Of a stretch of 64,000 nucleotides of DNA, positions 32,955 through 43,927 are shown piece by piece; the stretch's first letter is position 1; each line of letters begins with the position of its first letter. A program made the position numbers and the translations under genes. Below the pieces are notes generated by a model. The model was not told the origin of the DNA, did not search any database, and saw only the letters and a list, made by a program, of their open reading frames with translations. The stretch comes from JBCCGG01 sp039029395 (GTDB taxonomy: Bacteria > Pseudomonadota > Alphaproteobacteria > Kiloniellales > JAKSDN01). The DNA is taken from positions 124,001 through 188,000 of the forward strand of contig JBCCGG010000001.1 in NCBI GenBank assembly GCA_039029395.1, given 5' to 3'.

Positions 32955-34327
32955 CCTGAGAGCGCGCCCTCGAGCGTGAGCCCGATGGACAGAAGCTCGC
33001 GATCGCCATCGGGCCGGCCGTCCACCTCCAGCCCGACCGGCAAGGCCTGAGCGCCGGTCTTGAGCGGAAGGGAAAGCCCGGGCGCGCCGTAGACGCCGGT
33101 CGAGGCTACATTGCGCATGTAGGCCTGCAAGGTTGGCAACGCCTGGCCGTTCAGCTCGACGGTTTCGTTCGAGCCTTCGATCGGCTGGGCCTCGAGCGGT
33201 GCGGTGGGAAAAACGACGCCGTCGAGCCCGTGCGCGTCCAAGAGCTTGAGGTAGCTCCGGCGCACACCCTCGATGCGGCTGATCGCGTCGCGGTAGGCGG
33301 TTTCGCTCGGGGCACCGTCGCCGAGCACGGCGTTGAGGTAGACCGCTTTGACGTCCGGGCTCGCAATCTTTTCGACCACCTCGTGCAGGCTCGTTTTCGG
33401 TTGATGGCGCGCCAGAAAATCCGGGAGCGCCCGTTTCATCTCGTAGAATCCGACGGGAAAGCCGATCTCGAAACTGTCCTTGGCGATCTGGGAGAGGTCG
33501 ATGTCGAGAAGGATCGCCCCGGCGGTTCGTAGCTTTTCGAGGGCCTGCTTCAATGCCGCGGCCACGCCGGGCGAAAGATCCTCCCCATAGGGGCGCGCGA
33601 CACCTAAGCGCAGGCGGCTCGGGTCCCGTCGCTCGGGCAGTGGATCGCCGGTCATGACATTGTAGAGTATCGCCGCGTCCGCCACGCAGCGCGCGATCGG
33701 CCCGACCACATCGAAGGACGGGACCGAGGGCACCACGCCCGCTTGATCGACCCGCCAGGTGGTCGGCCGAAAGCCGACGACGCCGCACAGGGCGGCGGGA
33801 AGCCGAACCGAGCCCGCCGTGTCGCTGCCAAGCCCACCGGGCGCGATGCCCGCGGCGACCGCCGTCGCAGTGCCGCCGGAGGAGCCGCCCGGAATGCGGC
33901 TGGGATCGGCAGCATTGCGCACCGCGCCGAAGGCGCCGTTGTTCGAGGTTACGCCGAAGGCAAGCTCGTGCATGTTGGTCTTGCCGATGACGATGGCTTG
34001 CGCTGCTTCCAGGCGCGCCACGACCGGTGCCGAGGCCGTCGGCACGTAGTCGATCGCGGGCGTACCCGCCGTGGTGCGCAGCCCCGCGACATCGATGTTG
34101 TCCTTGACCACGAGCGGCACGCCGGCCAAGACGCCCGACGCCTCGCCTCGGTCTGCGAGGGCGTCCAGGCTGCGGGCGCGAGCCAACGCGCCCTCCCGAT
34201 CAAGCGTGATGAAGGCGTTGAGAGCCACGTTCTCCTCGGCCGCCGCGAGCGCCGCTTCGATCGATGCGCTCGCGGTGAGCTCGCTCTGCCGCACCCTGCG
34301 GGCTATCTCCCCGATGGACTGTTCCAT
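32951..34327 (-). CDS. Amidase-signature family enzyme
   Basis: 458 residues. The Ser-cisSer-Lys triad is in place: lysine in L-V-V-K-D-N-I-D-V-A-G (about residue 73), and the G-G-S-S-G-G-T-A box (about residues 146-153), followed by G-S-D-T-A-G-S-V-R-L-P-A carrying the nucleophile. This family hydrolyses carbon-nitrogen amide bonds; members range from indoleacetamide hydrolase to GatA. The absence of GatB/GatC neighbours and the lack of tRNA-linked context argue against GatA. The substrate is unknown. Lies 32 bases upstream of the Lon gene end on the same strand, so it may share transcription. Confidence 0.9.
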   Translation of the reverse strand: MEQSIGEIARRVRQSELTASASIEAALAAAEENVALNAFITLDREGALARARSLDALADRGEASGVLAGVPLVVKDNIDVAGLRTTAGTPAIDYVPTASAPVVARLEAAQAIVIGKTNMHELAFGVTSNNGAFGAVRNAADPSRIPGGSSGGTATAVAAGIAPGGLGSDTAGSVRLPAALCGVVGFRPTTWRVDQAGVVPSVPSFDVVGPIARCVADAAILYNVMTGDPLPERRDPSRLRLGVARPYGEDLSPGVAAALKQALEKLRTAGAILLDIDLSQIAKDSFEIGFPVGFYEMKRALPDFLARHQPKTSLHEVVEKIASPDVKAVYLNAVLGDGAPSETAYRDAISRIEGVRRSYLKLLDAHGLDGVVFPTAPLEAQPIEGSNETVELNGQALPTLQAYMRNVASTGVYGAPGLSLPLKTGAQALPVGLEVDGRPDGDRELLSIGLTLEGALSG

Positions 34328-34359
34328 CAGACGTCATCCGTTCGCAACGTTGACGACTT

Positions 34360-36795
<2,436 letters not shown>

Positions 36796-36890
36796 GCTCA
36801 CCCTCCCGCCAAGCGCCAGTCTACCCGACCCGCGTGATAGCACATCTTCGCAGGCCTGCGGTACGGGCAAAAGTGCCTCTTAGGGGCTCG

Positions 36891-37727
36891 TCAGGGCGCG
36901 CCGTTCCATTTGATGAAGAGACCGCCCATGTCATCGGGCAGAACGTCCGTGGGGCGCGTGCCGGCGCACTCTATGCCAAGGCCGGCAAATCGCGGCGGCC
37001 CACTGTCCGGTCGATAGGATGGCGCGATAGAGGCAAGGCGCCGAGGGGTCAGCACAAAGATCCCCTGATCGCCCAGGGAGACACGAATGCCTCCCTCGAT
37101 CTCGGTGGTGTCACCGCCAGTCAGGGTTTGAAAAAAGGCGCCGTGCTCGGCCGGATCGTCCGCGGCGAGGTAGAGGGACCTGATGCCCTGGGCGCCGTTC
37201 TCGTGGTTTTGGTAGTCCGGTTTCCAGAAGTGCTCAGGTGCGTCCTCCTGACAGAAAAAGAACGCCAGGTTCGGAAGCTTCGGGTTGGTCACGAAGCCCA
37301 AAGTGAAGGACACGGGCGTCTTCGAGCCGTCGGGCAGAGTGGTCTGACGCCGGAAATGAAAGGGCGTGTAGGTCTTGAGCCCGGCCGCCTTGAAGCGCTC
37401 CAGGTCGCCCAGCGCATCGTCCGTGTCGAAGGCCAGCATCGAGATCCCGCTGCCTTTTGCGAGAAAATCCCTTTGGCCAGCGCCGAAGCTGAAGCTTGGC
37501 GGATCGGCCGAATGGTCATGGGGCGTGATGCCGTCCGGCCGGTCGACCTCCAGAAGCTCGATGAAGTTGTGCTGCGCGAACTGGACCACGTGGTTCGAGG
37601 TGCCCATGTGGTCGCCGTGAAAGGCGCGCGGCGACAAGAAAAATCCAAGAGATTGAAAACAGGCCGCCGCCTTGTCCAAATCTTTGACGGCTAACACGGG
37701 ATGGTCGATCGACTTCACTGCGGTCAT
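36891..37727 (-). CDS. VOC-family protein with two glyoxalase-like halves
   Basis: 278 residues. N-terminal half begins I-D-H-P-V-L-A-V-K-D-L-D-K-A-A-A-C-F, the metal histidine position of VOC enzymes, with N-F-I-E-L-L-E-V-D as a second ligand region. The C-terminal half repeats the fold with I-R-S-L-Y-L-A-A-D-D and G-I-R-V-S-L-G-D. The layout is that of the glyoxalase-like Glyoxalase_3 family. Its substrate is unknown. Transcribed toward Lon with a 95-base gap. Confidence 0.82.
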   Translation of the reverse strand: MTAVKSIDHPVLAVKDLDKAAACFQSLGFFLSPRAFHGDHMGTSNHVVQFAQHNFIELLEVDRPDGITPHDHSADPPSFSFGAGQRDFLAKGSGISMLAFDTDDALGDLERFKAAGLKTYTPFHFRRQTTLPDGSKTPVSFTLGFVTNPKLPNLAFFFCQEDAPEHFWKPDYQNHENGAQGIRSLYLAADDPAEHGAFFQTLTGGDTTEIEGGIRVSLGDQGIFVLTPRRLASIAPSYRPDSGPPRFAGLGIECAGTRPTDVLPDDMGGLFIKWNGAP

Positions 37728-37859
37728 GATCGCTTCACTCGTCGGCTATGGGAAGAGCGTTTCACTTAAGGCCTCAACGGGTTGCCCTCAAACGAGATTT
37801 CTTGCGTGCCTGGGATAGAAATACTCTGCCTGCTTCCCGCAAGAAACTGGCACAAGCCG

Positions 37860-38654
37860 CTAGCGCTTGAGGTAGGCGCCGGGATCCTCGAGCAACTCCC
37901 GCCAATCGGCCCGCTTGCGCAAGGGCGCCAGCTCAGGCGCCTTCTCGATGAAATCCAAGCGCAGCGCGCGGCTGTAGCCGGCGCGATGTTTTTTGGCGAT
38001 GGTCAATGTGGTGGCCGCTTGAACCATGGCTGCCTCGTGGGCGCCGGTCGCCACCAACAGCTTGAGGGTCAGGAGCTCGTAAGCCATGGCGTTGCCCGGG
38101 TTGGGGGTCAGCGCCCGGTGGCGCGCCAGCGCTTCCTGGGCCTGGCCACGGGCCAGCAGAATCTCCACCAGCCCGGCTTCGGCCACATAAATGAAGGACG
38201 TCATGTTCAGTTTCGGCAGCCCTCGCTCGGCAAGGCCGAGCACCCGCCGGTAAAGGTGATCGGCCAAGGCGAGCTCGCCGTCATCCTCGGCAAACCCGGC
38301 GAGATGGATCAACAGCGGCGGCAGGTCCCAAAAGTCCACCGCCCGGTCGCCCAGCAGCGCCAGGGCGCCCGTCCAGTCGCCGGCCTGCTTGCGCTGGGCG
38401 AAGTCACGCCAGTTCTTGTTCCACCAGCTTTGCGCCTCGAGCGCCGCGCGGGCAACCGCTTCTAGGTCGCTGCCCTTCCAGTGAGAGCGCAGAGGCCGCA
38501 GGAGGTGCGCCGCCTCATAGGTGCAGCCGGCGCGGCTCAAGGCGGCGGCGAAGGCAACCTGCTGGTCCGGATCCTTGGGCGCCGCCGCGGCCGCGCGCCG
38601 CAGCGCCGCGATCTCCTCCGGCTCTGCCAAGGGAAAGTCGAGCAGGCGCTTCAT
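37860..38654 (-). CDS. TPR-like helical protein of unknown function
   Basis: 264 residues, almost wholly alpha-helical by composition, alanine/leucine-rich. Pairs such as P-D-Q-Q-V-A-F-A-A-A-L-S-R-A-G-C-T-Y-E-A-A and G-L-V-E-I-L-L-A-R-G-Q-A-Q-E-A-L-A-R-H look like TPR or SEL1-type hairpins. No signal peptide or catalytic motif. It overlaps the upstream methyltransferase gene by 4 bases (ATGA), so the two are translationally coupled and may work together. Confidence 0.65.
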   Translation of the reverse strand: MKRLLDFPLAEPEEIAALRRAAAAAPKDPDQQVAFAAALSRAGCTYEAAHLLRPLRSHWKGSDLEAVARAALEAQSWWNKNWRDFAQRKQAGDWTGALALLGDRAVDFWDLPPLLIHLAGFAEDDGELALADHLYRRVLGLAERGLPKLNMTSFIYVAEAGLVEILLARGQAQEALARHRALTPNPGNAMAYELLTLKLLVATGAHEAAMVQAATTLTIAKKHRAGYSRALRLDFIEKAPELAPLRKRADWRELLEDPGAYLKR

Positions 38655-39367
38655 TTTGGTGCCTCGCGGCGGACCCTCAGCATGCGGTTGCCGCCCCTTT
38701 GAAACTCGTAGGGGACCATACGCACTTCGCTAAAAAGACCTTTGGCATTCAAGCTCTCGCGCAGCGGCACCAGGTGGCGGGAGATGCCGCCTTCCAGGTC
38801 GAGCAAAGGGAAGATCCGCACCTCTGGCGCGAGACGCAGCAGCTCGGCGAGCGCGGCCTGGTGGAAGGCGAGATCGAGCTGGTCCGAGTAGGTGAAGAGA
38901 AAGTGCGAAACAAGGGCCAAGTCGAAGCTGTCGTCGGCGAAGGGCAGGTCGGGCAGGGCGGCCGGCACGTAGCGGCCGGCAAACTGGCCCTCCTCGTAGT
39001 CTTCCAAGAAGAACTTCATGGTCGACAGGCGGGTCGCCTCGAGGCCTTCCGGCGAGCCGTAATCGTGCCAGCAAAAACGCCCCCAGGCGGCCCGAACGCC
39101 CGCCGTCATGACCTGCCGGGCCTCTTCGATCGCCGAGGCGATCCTGGCCTCGGACAGCCGGTAGAGCGGGTCGGTGGCGGTTACCTCAAAGCCCGCCTCG
39201 GCCATCTCGGCGGCAAAGGAGGAAGGTCCCCCGGCGCAGTCCAAGATCCGGCGCGGCGGCGCCAGGTCGCCCAGATCGAAGAACGCGCTGTACTCGACCC
39301 GATTGCGCCCCCAGGGTAACACGCGGTCGGTCTCGAAGGCGCCGGCAAGAGGAAGCTGGTCGGCCAT
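38651..39367 (-). CDS. SAM-dependent methyltransferase-like protein
   Basis: 238 residues. The first motif reads R-I-L-D-C-A-G-G-P-S-S-F-A-A-E-M (about residues 41-56), a variant of the SAM loop with C-A-G-G-P-S in place of G-C-G-x-G. Motif II V-T-A-T-D-P-L-Y follows, and motif IV/V L-P-F-A-D-D-S-F-D-L-A-L-V-S-H-F-L-F-T-Y at about 145. The substrate is unknown; variant loops of this kind occur in a little-described alphaproteobacterial methyltransferase group. Starts 5 bases after the MetE-like gene, ends overlapping the TPR gene. Confidence 0.8.
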   Translation of the reverse strand: MADQLPLAGAFETDRVLPWGRNRVEYSAFFDLGDLAPPRRILDCAGGPSSFAAEMAEAGFEVTATDPLYRLSEARIASAIEEARQVMTAGVRAAWGRFCWHDYGSPEGLEATRLSTMKFFLEDYEEGQFAGRYVPAALPDLPFADDSFDLALVSHFLFTYSDQLDLAFHQAALAELLRLAPEVRIFPLLDLEGGISRHLVPLRESLNAKGLFSEVRMVPYEFQRGGNRMLRVRREAPK

Positions 39368-39372
39368 CGCTC

Positions 39373-40410
39373 CTAAGGCAGGCTGTGGGCCGCGGCCGCC
39401 AGGTTCGTCAGCTTGGCGACGGCTAGGGTTGGGGAGAGGTAGCCGAGGCCGCAGTCGGGCGCGGCGATCAGGCGTTGGGGCTCGATGTGCCCGAGAATTG
39501 CCGCCAGGCGGGCGCGGATCTCCTCGGCTGGCTCGATCCGCGAGCTGGCGATCGCCACCACGCCGACGATCAGGGTCTTGGTGGGAAAACGCTCGAACAG
39601 GCGAAGGTCGTTGTGCCGGTGGGCATCCTCCAGGGAGAGCGCGTGAAAATCCGCCGCCTCTAGCGCATCGGAGAGCGTCACATAGCTTTCCGGCGAGGCC
39701 TTCAGGTAGTCCTCCTGGTCGAGCCGCTCCGGATAGCCGCAGCAGGCGTGCACCACCCGCTGCACCGTCCCGGGTACGCCCGCGAAAGCGCGCTCAAGAT
39801 TTTCGATACCGTAGGCCAAAGCCGCCTCGGGCCGGCGCGCGAAGACCGGCTCGTCGATCTGCACCACCCGGCAGCCCGCCTCGGCCAGAGCCTTGATCTC
39901 CTGGTTGAGCGTGACCGCCAGGTCCCGGCCGAGCGCGCGCGGGTCGCCGTAGTGCTCGTCGACCACGGTGTCGCTGATCGTCATGGGGCCGGGCAGGGTG
40001 ATCTTGACTGGCTTGTCGGTGGCGCCCTGGGCGATCCGCCAGTCGCGCGGCAGGAAGGGCGCGCCGGCCGCCACGGGCCCTTGCACGCTCGGCACGGTCA
40101 GGACCTGCGCGCCGCCGCGAATCGGCTTGTCGCGCAACTGCTCGAAGTCGAAGCCCGCCAAGTGCCGGCAGTGATAGTGGATGTAATTCTCGCGCCGCAC
40201 CTCGCCGTCGGTCGGGATATCGATGCCGGCGTCCACCTGATCGCGCACGACCCGCGCGACCGCCCGGTCAATCGCCGCCTCGTCCTCGACCGTCAAGTTG
40301 GCCAGCGCCGCGCTGTACTTGGCCGGCTCGTTCTGCCCGCCGGTGCGGAACCAGTCCGGCAGGGGCACGTTGTCAGGCTTGGGGTAGGCGCCGATCGTGG
40401 TGGTCAGCAT
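39373..40410 (-). CDS. Cobalamin-independent methionine synthase-like protein
   Basis: 345 residues, about the size of the C-terminal catalytic barrel of MetE alone. The start M-L-T-T-T-I-G-A-Y-P-K-P resembles MetE strand 1 (T-T-I-G-S-F-P). Zinc ligands are visible: H-A-C-C-G-Y (about residue 235) and, near the C-terminus, A-A-P-D-C-G-L-G-Y-L. Q-I-D-E-P-V-F at about 200 matches the homocysteine region. Such stand-alone proteins either make methionine from homocysteine with a methyl donor other than folate, or demethylate other compounds. The donor is unknown. Confidence 0.82.
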   Translation of the reverse strand: MLTTTIGAYPKPDNVPLPDWFRTGGQNEPAKYSAALANLTVEDEAAIDRAVARVVRDQVDAGIDIPTDGEVRRENYIHYHCRHLAGFDFEQLRDKPIRGGAQVLTVPSVQGPVAAGAPFLPRDWRIAQGATDKPVKITLPGPMTISDTVVDEHYGDPRALGRDLAVTLNQEIKALAEAGCRVVQIDEPVFARRPEAALAYGIENLERAFAGVPGTVQRVVHACCGYPERLDQEDYLKASPESYVTLSDALEAADFHALSLEDAHRHNDLRLFERFPTKTLIVGVVAIASSRIEPAEEIRARLAAILGHIEPQRLIAAPDCGLGYLSPTLAVAKLTNLAAAAHSLP

Positions 40411-40417
40411 GGCGAAC

Positions 40418-40732
40418 TCAGCCCTTGGGGTCTTGATCGCCCTTGGCGGCGGCCGCCGCGGCGCGCTGCTCCTGACCCTCCCGGCGGATCAGGTAGAGAT
40501 TGCGCAGATAGATCAGCAGGCCGCCCGCTTGCCCGGCGATGAACACCGGGTCCTCGCGCCAGATCGCATAGGTCAGAAGGGTCGTTCCCCCGGCCAGGCT
40601 GAAGTACCAGAAGGCGAGCGGCACCACGCTGCGCCGGTGCTTCTCGCTCCAGATCCACTGCACCAGGAAGCGCATGGAGAAGAACGCCTGGCCGATGAAG
40701 CCGATGATCACCCAAATGGCTGCCGCGCTCAT
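40418..40732 (-). CDS. Lipid-A-disaccharide synthase N-terminal-domain protein
   Basis: 104 residues with three membrane segments. The order W-V-I-I-G-F-I-G-Q-A-F-F-S-M-R-F-L-V-Q-W-I-W-S-E, S-V-V-P-L-A-F-W-Y-F-S-L-A-G-G and L-I-Y-L-R-N-L is typical of the small membrane domain (LABN) that is fused to LpxB in some bacteria but free-standing here. It is related to the PQ-loop/SemiSWEET fold. It overlaps by 4 bases with the GT2 gene, which suggests that the two act together in lipid-linked sugar handling. Confidence 0.88.
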   Translation of the reverse strand: MSAAAIWVIIGFIGQAFFSMRFLVQWIWSEKHRRSVVPLAFWYFSLAGGTTLLTYAIWREDPVFIAGQAGGLLIYLRNLYLIRREGQEQRAAAAAAKGDQDPKG

Positions 40733-41487
40733 AACGGCTGCTCCTTTTCTTCAATGATCTGCGCCAGCTTGCGGCGGCGCAAAAGCCAGTAGACGCCGAA
40801 CAGATCGACCACGCCGACCATCAATCGCCCGGTCAGGCCGTACTTGGAGGTGCCCCGCTCGCGCGGCCGGTGGTTGACCGGCACACCGACCACCACGCCG
40901 CCTTCGCGAATCATCATTGCCGGCAGGAAGCGGTGGATATGGTCGAAATAGGCCATGCGCAAAAAGGTCTCCCGGGGAAAGGCCCGAAGCCCGCAGGCGC
41001 TGTCCCGGATGTCATCCTTCAGCAGGGCCTGACGGATGCCGTTGGCCCAGCGCGAGGCGACGCGCCGAACTGCCGTGTCCTGGCGCTTGAGGCGCAGGCC
41101 CGTGGTCATGCAGCCGGCCGGCCCGGCCTCGGTCTCGCCCTGAACTTCAAGCAGCTTTGGAATGTCGGCTGGATCGTTTTGACCATCGCCGTCCAGGGTC
41201 ACCAGGATCCGGCCGCGGGCCATCCGGGCGCCGCTCAGCAACGCGGCGCTCTGGCCGCAGGAGCGGGCGTGGGTGACCACGCGCAGATGGGGATAGGTCG
41301 CCCTGGCTTCTTTCAGGCGCTGGCCTGTGCCGTCGCTGCTGCCGTCGTCCACGTAGATCGTCTCGAAGGTCCAGCGCCCGGCCAGCGCTTGGTCGATCTC
41401 GGCGATCAGCGGCAGGATGTTGTCGGCCTCGTCGCGCACCGGCACGATGACGGAGAGCTCGGGGGCCTCGGGGGGTGGCGAGGTCAT
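40729..41487 (-). CDS. Family 2 glycosyltransferase (DPM1/ArnC-like)
   Basis: 252 residues. The GT-A fold is clear: S-V-I-V-P-V-R-D-E-A-D-N-I (residues 11-23), Y-V-D-D-G-S-S-D-G-T (about 45-54), and V-T-L-D-G-D-G-Q-N-D-P (about 96-106) carrying the metal-binding D-x-D. One C-terminal hydrophobic segment (L-M-V-G-V-V-D-L-F-G-V-Y-W-L-L) places it at the inner membrane. This type puts a sugar onto undecaprenyl or polyprenyl phosphate, for later transfer to lipid A or cell-wall polymers. The sugar is unknown. Confidence 0.9.
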   Translation of the reverse strand: MTSPPPEAPELSVIVPVRDEADNILPLIAEIDQALAGRWTFETIYVDDGSSDGTGQRLKEARATYPHLRVVTHARSCGQSAALLSGARMARGRILVTLDGDGQNDPADIPKLLEVQGETEAGPAGCMTTGLRLKRQDTAVRRVASRWANGIRQALLKDDIRDSACGLRAFPRETFLRMAYFDHIHRFLPAMMIREGGVVVGVPVNHRPRERGTSKYGLTGRLMVGVVDLFGVYWLLRRRKLAQIIEEKEQPL

Positions 41488-41553
41488 GGCTATGGGGCGT
41501 CCTTGAATGGCGGCGCACTCTAAACCGAGCGGTCGAGCCGAGAAAGAGCCGTT

Positions 41554-42315
41554 CTAGGGCTTCTCGGGAAGCTGTCTCAGCGCAAAGTCGGTTAGGCCGG
41601 GCGGCAGCGCCGAGAGCGCCCAGACCGCGATCGCGAGCGGCCAGGGAAAGGCGATTCGCCCACGGCCCCGGGCCAAACCCCGTTTGATCCGCTCGGCCGC
41701 CTTGTCTGCCGCCATCAGGAACGGCATGGGAAAGGGATTGACGTCGGTCATGGGGCTTTTGACGAAGCCCGGGCAGATCACGCTGACCTGAAGCCCGCTG
41801 GGCGCCAGAGTGCCGCGCAGGGACTCGCCCCAGACCCGGACCGCCGCCTTGGAGGCGCAATAGGCCGGCGCGCCGGGCAGGCCGCGAAATCCGGCGAGCG
41901 ACGACATCAGCGCGATCTGGCCGCGCCGCCGTGGCGCCATGCGCGCGACCGTGGGCAGCGCCGTGTTGACCACGCCATCCACGTTGATCGCGAAGATCCG
42001 CCGGGCCTGGTCCGGCGCCTCGCCGTGATCGCCGGTGCCGGCCGAGACGCCGGCATTGGCGATCACCAGGTCGAGCGGCGCGCTCTCGTCGGCCGCCTCG
42101 ATCCAACCGGTCATGGCCGCCTTGTCTGTGGTGTCGGCGATCTGGCTCGCCGCCTCGGCACCGGCCGCCCGGCAGTCGGCGACGACCGCTTCCAGGCGCG
42201 CCTCATCCCGTCCCCCCAGGTGCAAAGTGATGCCGGGCGCCGCATAGGCCCGGGCGAGCGCCGCGCCGATGCCGCTGGACGCGCCGGTGATCAGGATCGA
42301 GCGTGGCTGTTTCAT
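41554..42315 (-). CDS. Short-chain dehydrogenase/reductase
   Basis: 253 residues from the ATG at 42315; the longer frame to 42879 overlaps yicC and is a shadow. The NAD(P) loop is I-T-G-A-S-S-G-I-G-A-A-L (about residues 8-19), the active-site serine is in A-L-M-S-S-L-A-G-F-R-G and the catalytic Y-x-x-x-K is Y-C-A-S-K (about residues 155-159). The C-terminus has a hydrophobic segment (F-P-W-P-L-A-I-A-V-W-A-L) as in membrane-associated SDRs. Substrate unknown. Divergent from yicC by 84 bases. Confidence 0.92.
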   Translation of the reverse strand: MKQPRSILITGASSGIGAALARAYAAPGITLHLGGRDEARLEAVVADCRAAGAEAASQIADTTDKAAMTGWIEAADESAPLDLVIANAGVSAGTGDHGEAPDQARRIFAINVDGVVNTALPTVARMAPRRRGQIALMSSLAGFRGLPGAPAYCASKAAVRVWGESLRGTLAPSGLQVSVICPGFVKSPMTDVNPFPMPFLMAADKAAERIKRGLARGRGRIAFPWPLAIAVWALSALPPGLTDFALRQLPEKP

Positions 42316-42399
42316 GGCGCCTCTGCCTTGTTGGCTATCGATGGCGAGTATATAAAGGCCGCCGTCACGACCCCAGCCCTTCCTTTGGCGATTCCCCAC

Positions 42400-43299
42400 A
42401 TGACATCTTCCAAGCCTCTTTCCAGCATGACCGGATTCGCCCGGCGCGATGGCGGCGACGGTGTGGTCGGCTGGACCTGGGAGGTCAAGAGCGTCAACGG
42501 CAAAGCGCTCGACGTGCGCTTGCGTGTGCCGGGCGGCTACGAGCGGCTCGAGCCCCAGGCCCGGGCCGCCGCCCAGGGCGCCTTCACCCGGGGCAGCCTG
42601 CAGATCTCGCTCCAGCTCGACCAGTCCGAGCGGCCGCCTAGCCTCAAGATCAATCAAGCGCTGCTCACCCAGCTGCTCGAGCAGATCGACGGATTGGAGA
42701 TCGGCGCGGGGGTGGAGCCGGCCCGGCTCGACGGCCTGTTGACCATCCGCGGCATGGTGGAAAGCGTCGAGGAGCAGGAGGACGAGGCCGCGCGTGCGGC
42801 CCGGGATACCGCTCAGCTGAGCGACCTGGCCGGCGCCCTGGAGGACCTGGAGGCGGCGCGCCGGGCGGAGGGCGTCCATCTAGCGGCCACGGTCACCGGC
42901 CACATCGACGCCATCGCGGATCTGACCGCCCAAGCCCAGGCTTCGGCGGCGCTTCAGCCCGAGGCCCTGCGCGCCAAGCTCAAGGGCCAGCTCGAGGAGC
43001 TGCTCGGGGCCGCGCCGGCCCTGCCCGAGGAGCGCCTGGCCCAGGAGGCGGCGATCCTGATCACCAAGGCGGATATCCGCGAGGAGCTCGACCGCCTGAT
43101 CGCCCATGTGGCGGCCGCCCGCGACCTGCTGGCCGAGGGCGGGCCGGTCGGCCGGCGCTTGGACTTCCTGTGTCAGGAGTTCAACCGGGAGGCCAACACG
43201 CTCTGTGCCAAGTCGCCGGATGTGGCGCTCAATCGCATTGGCCTGGAGCTCAAGACCGTGATCGACCAGCTGCGCGAGCAGGTCCAGAACCTTGAGTAA
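42400..43299 (+). CDS. YicC-family endoribonuclease-like protein
   Basis: 299 residues from the ATG at 42400. The diagnostic opening is S-S-M-T-G-F-A-R, followed by W-E-V-K-S-V-N-G-K-A-L-D-V-R; the C-terminus ends R-L-D-F-L-C-Q-E-F-N-R-E-A-N-T-L and I-G-L-E-L-K-T-V-I-D-Q-L-R-E-Q-V-Q-N, all family hallmarks. YicC proteins act in RNA turnover (E. coli YicC is linked to small-RNA decay). It overlaps gmk by 8 bases, the order seen in many proteobacteria. Confidence 0.95.
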   Translation: MTSSKPLSSMTGFARRDGGDGVVGWTWEVKSVNGKALDVRLRVPGGYERLEPQARAAAQGAFTRGSLQISLQLDQSERPPSLKINQALLTQLLEQIDGLEIGAGVEPARLDGLLTIRGMVESVEEQEDEAARAARDTAQLSDLAGALEDLEAARRAEGVHLAATVTGHIDAIADLTAQAQASAALQPEALRAKLKGQLEELLGAAPALPEERLAQEAAILITKADIREELDRLIAHVAAARDLLAEGGPVGRRLDFLCQEFNREANTLCAKSPDVALNRIGLELKTVIDQLREQVQNLE

Positions 43300-43927
43300 C
43301 GGGTCGGAGATTCGGCGGCGCGGCCTCATGCTGGTATTGTCCTCGCCCTCGGGCGCGGGCAAGACGACGATCTCCCGGGGCCTGCTGGCCGCTGACGACA
43401 ACCTGACCCTGTCGATCTCGGCGACCACCCGTGCCAAGCGCGAGAAAGAGGTCGACGCCGAGGATTACCATTTCGTCAGCGCCGAGCGCTTCGAGGAAAT
43501 GGTGCAGGCCGGCGCGTTCCTGGAGCACGCCCATGTCTTCGACCACCGCTACGGCACGCCGCACGGGCCGGTCGAGGAGGCCTTGACAGAGGGCCGGGAC
43601 GTGCTGTTCGACATCGACTGGCAGGGCGCCCAGCAGGTTGCGGAGCGGGCCCGCGACGACCTGGTTCGGGTCTTCGTCTTGCCGCCCTCCAAGGCCGCTC
43701 TGCTCGAGCGTCTGCGCAAGCGCGCCCAGGATACGGAAGAGGTGGTCCAGGGACGCATGGCCAAGGCCGCCGACGAGATGAGCCACTACAACGAATACGA
43801 CTACGTCATCGTCAATCACATGATCGACGACAGCCTGGCCCAAGTGCGCGCGATCCTGGCCGCCGAGCGCTTGAAGCGCGAGCGTCAGATCGGCCTGCAC
43901 GACTTCGTGGAGAAGCTGCGGGGCTAG
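43292..43927 (+). CDS. gmk: Guanylate kinase
   Basis: 211 residues. Phosphorylates GMP (or dGMP) with ATP in purine nucleotide synthesis. The P-loop is S-S-P-S-G-A-G-K-T-T (about residues 17-26), S-A-T-T-R matches the GMP-binding lid, and F-D-I-D-W-Q-G-A-Q-Q is the Walker B region. The start is a TTG at 43292, 8 bases inside the end of yicC; the internal ATG at 43328 would remove R-R-R-G-L, which usually precedes M-L-V-L-S-S, so the TTG start is favoured. Overlaps the rsmA stop by 4 bases at the end (convergent). Confidence 0.95.
   Translation: MSNGSEIRRRGLMLVLSSPSGAGKTTISRGLLAADDNLTLSISATTRAKREKEVDAEDYHFVSAERFEEMVQAGAFLEHAHVFDHRYGTPHGPVEEALTEGRDVLFDIDWQGAQQVAERARDDLVRVFVLPPSKAALLERLRKRAQDTEEVVQGRMAKAADEMSHYNEYDYVIVNHMIDDSLAQVRAILAAERLKRERQIGLHDFVEKLRG

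Noticed and set aside
32951..34327. Amidase as GatA of the tRNA amidotransferase
   Set aside because: No gatB or gatC beside it and no tRNA-related context; general amidase sequence.
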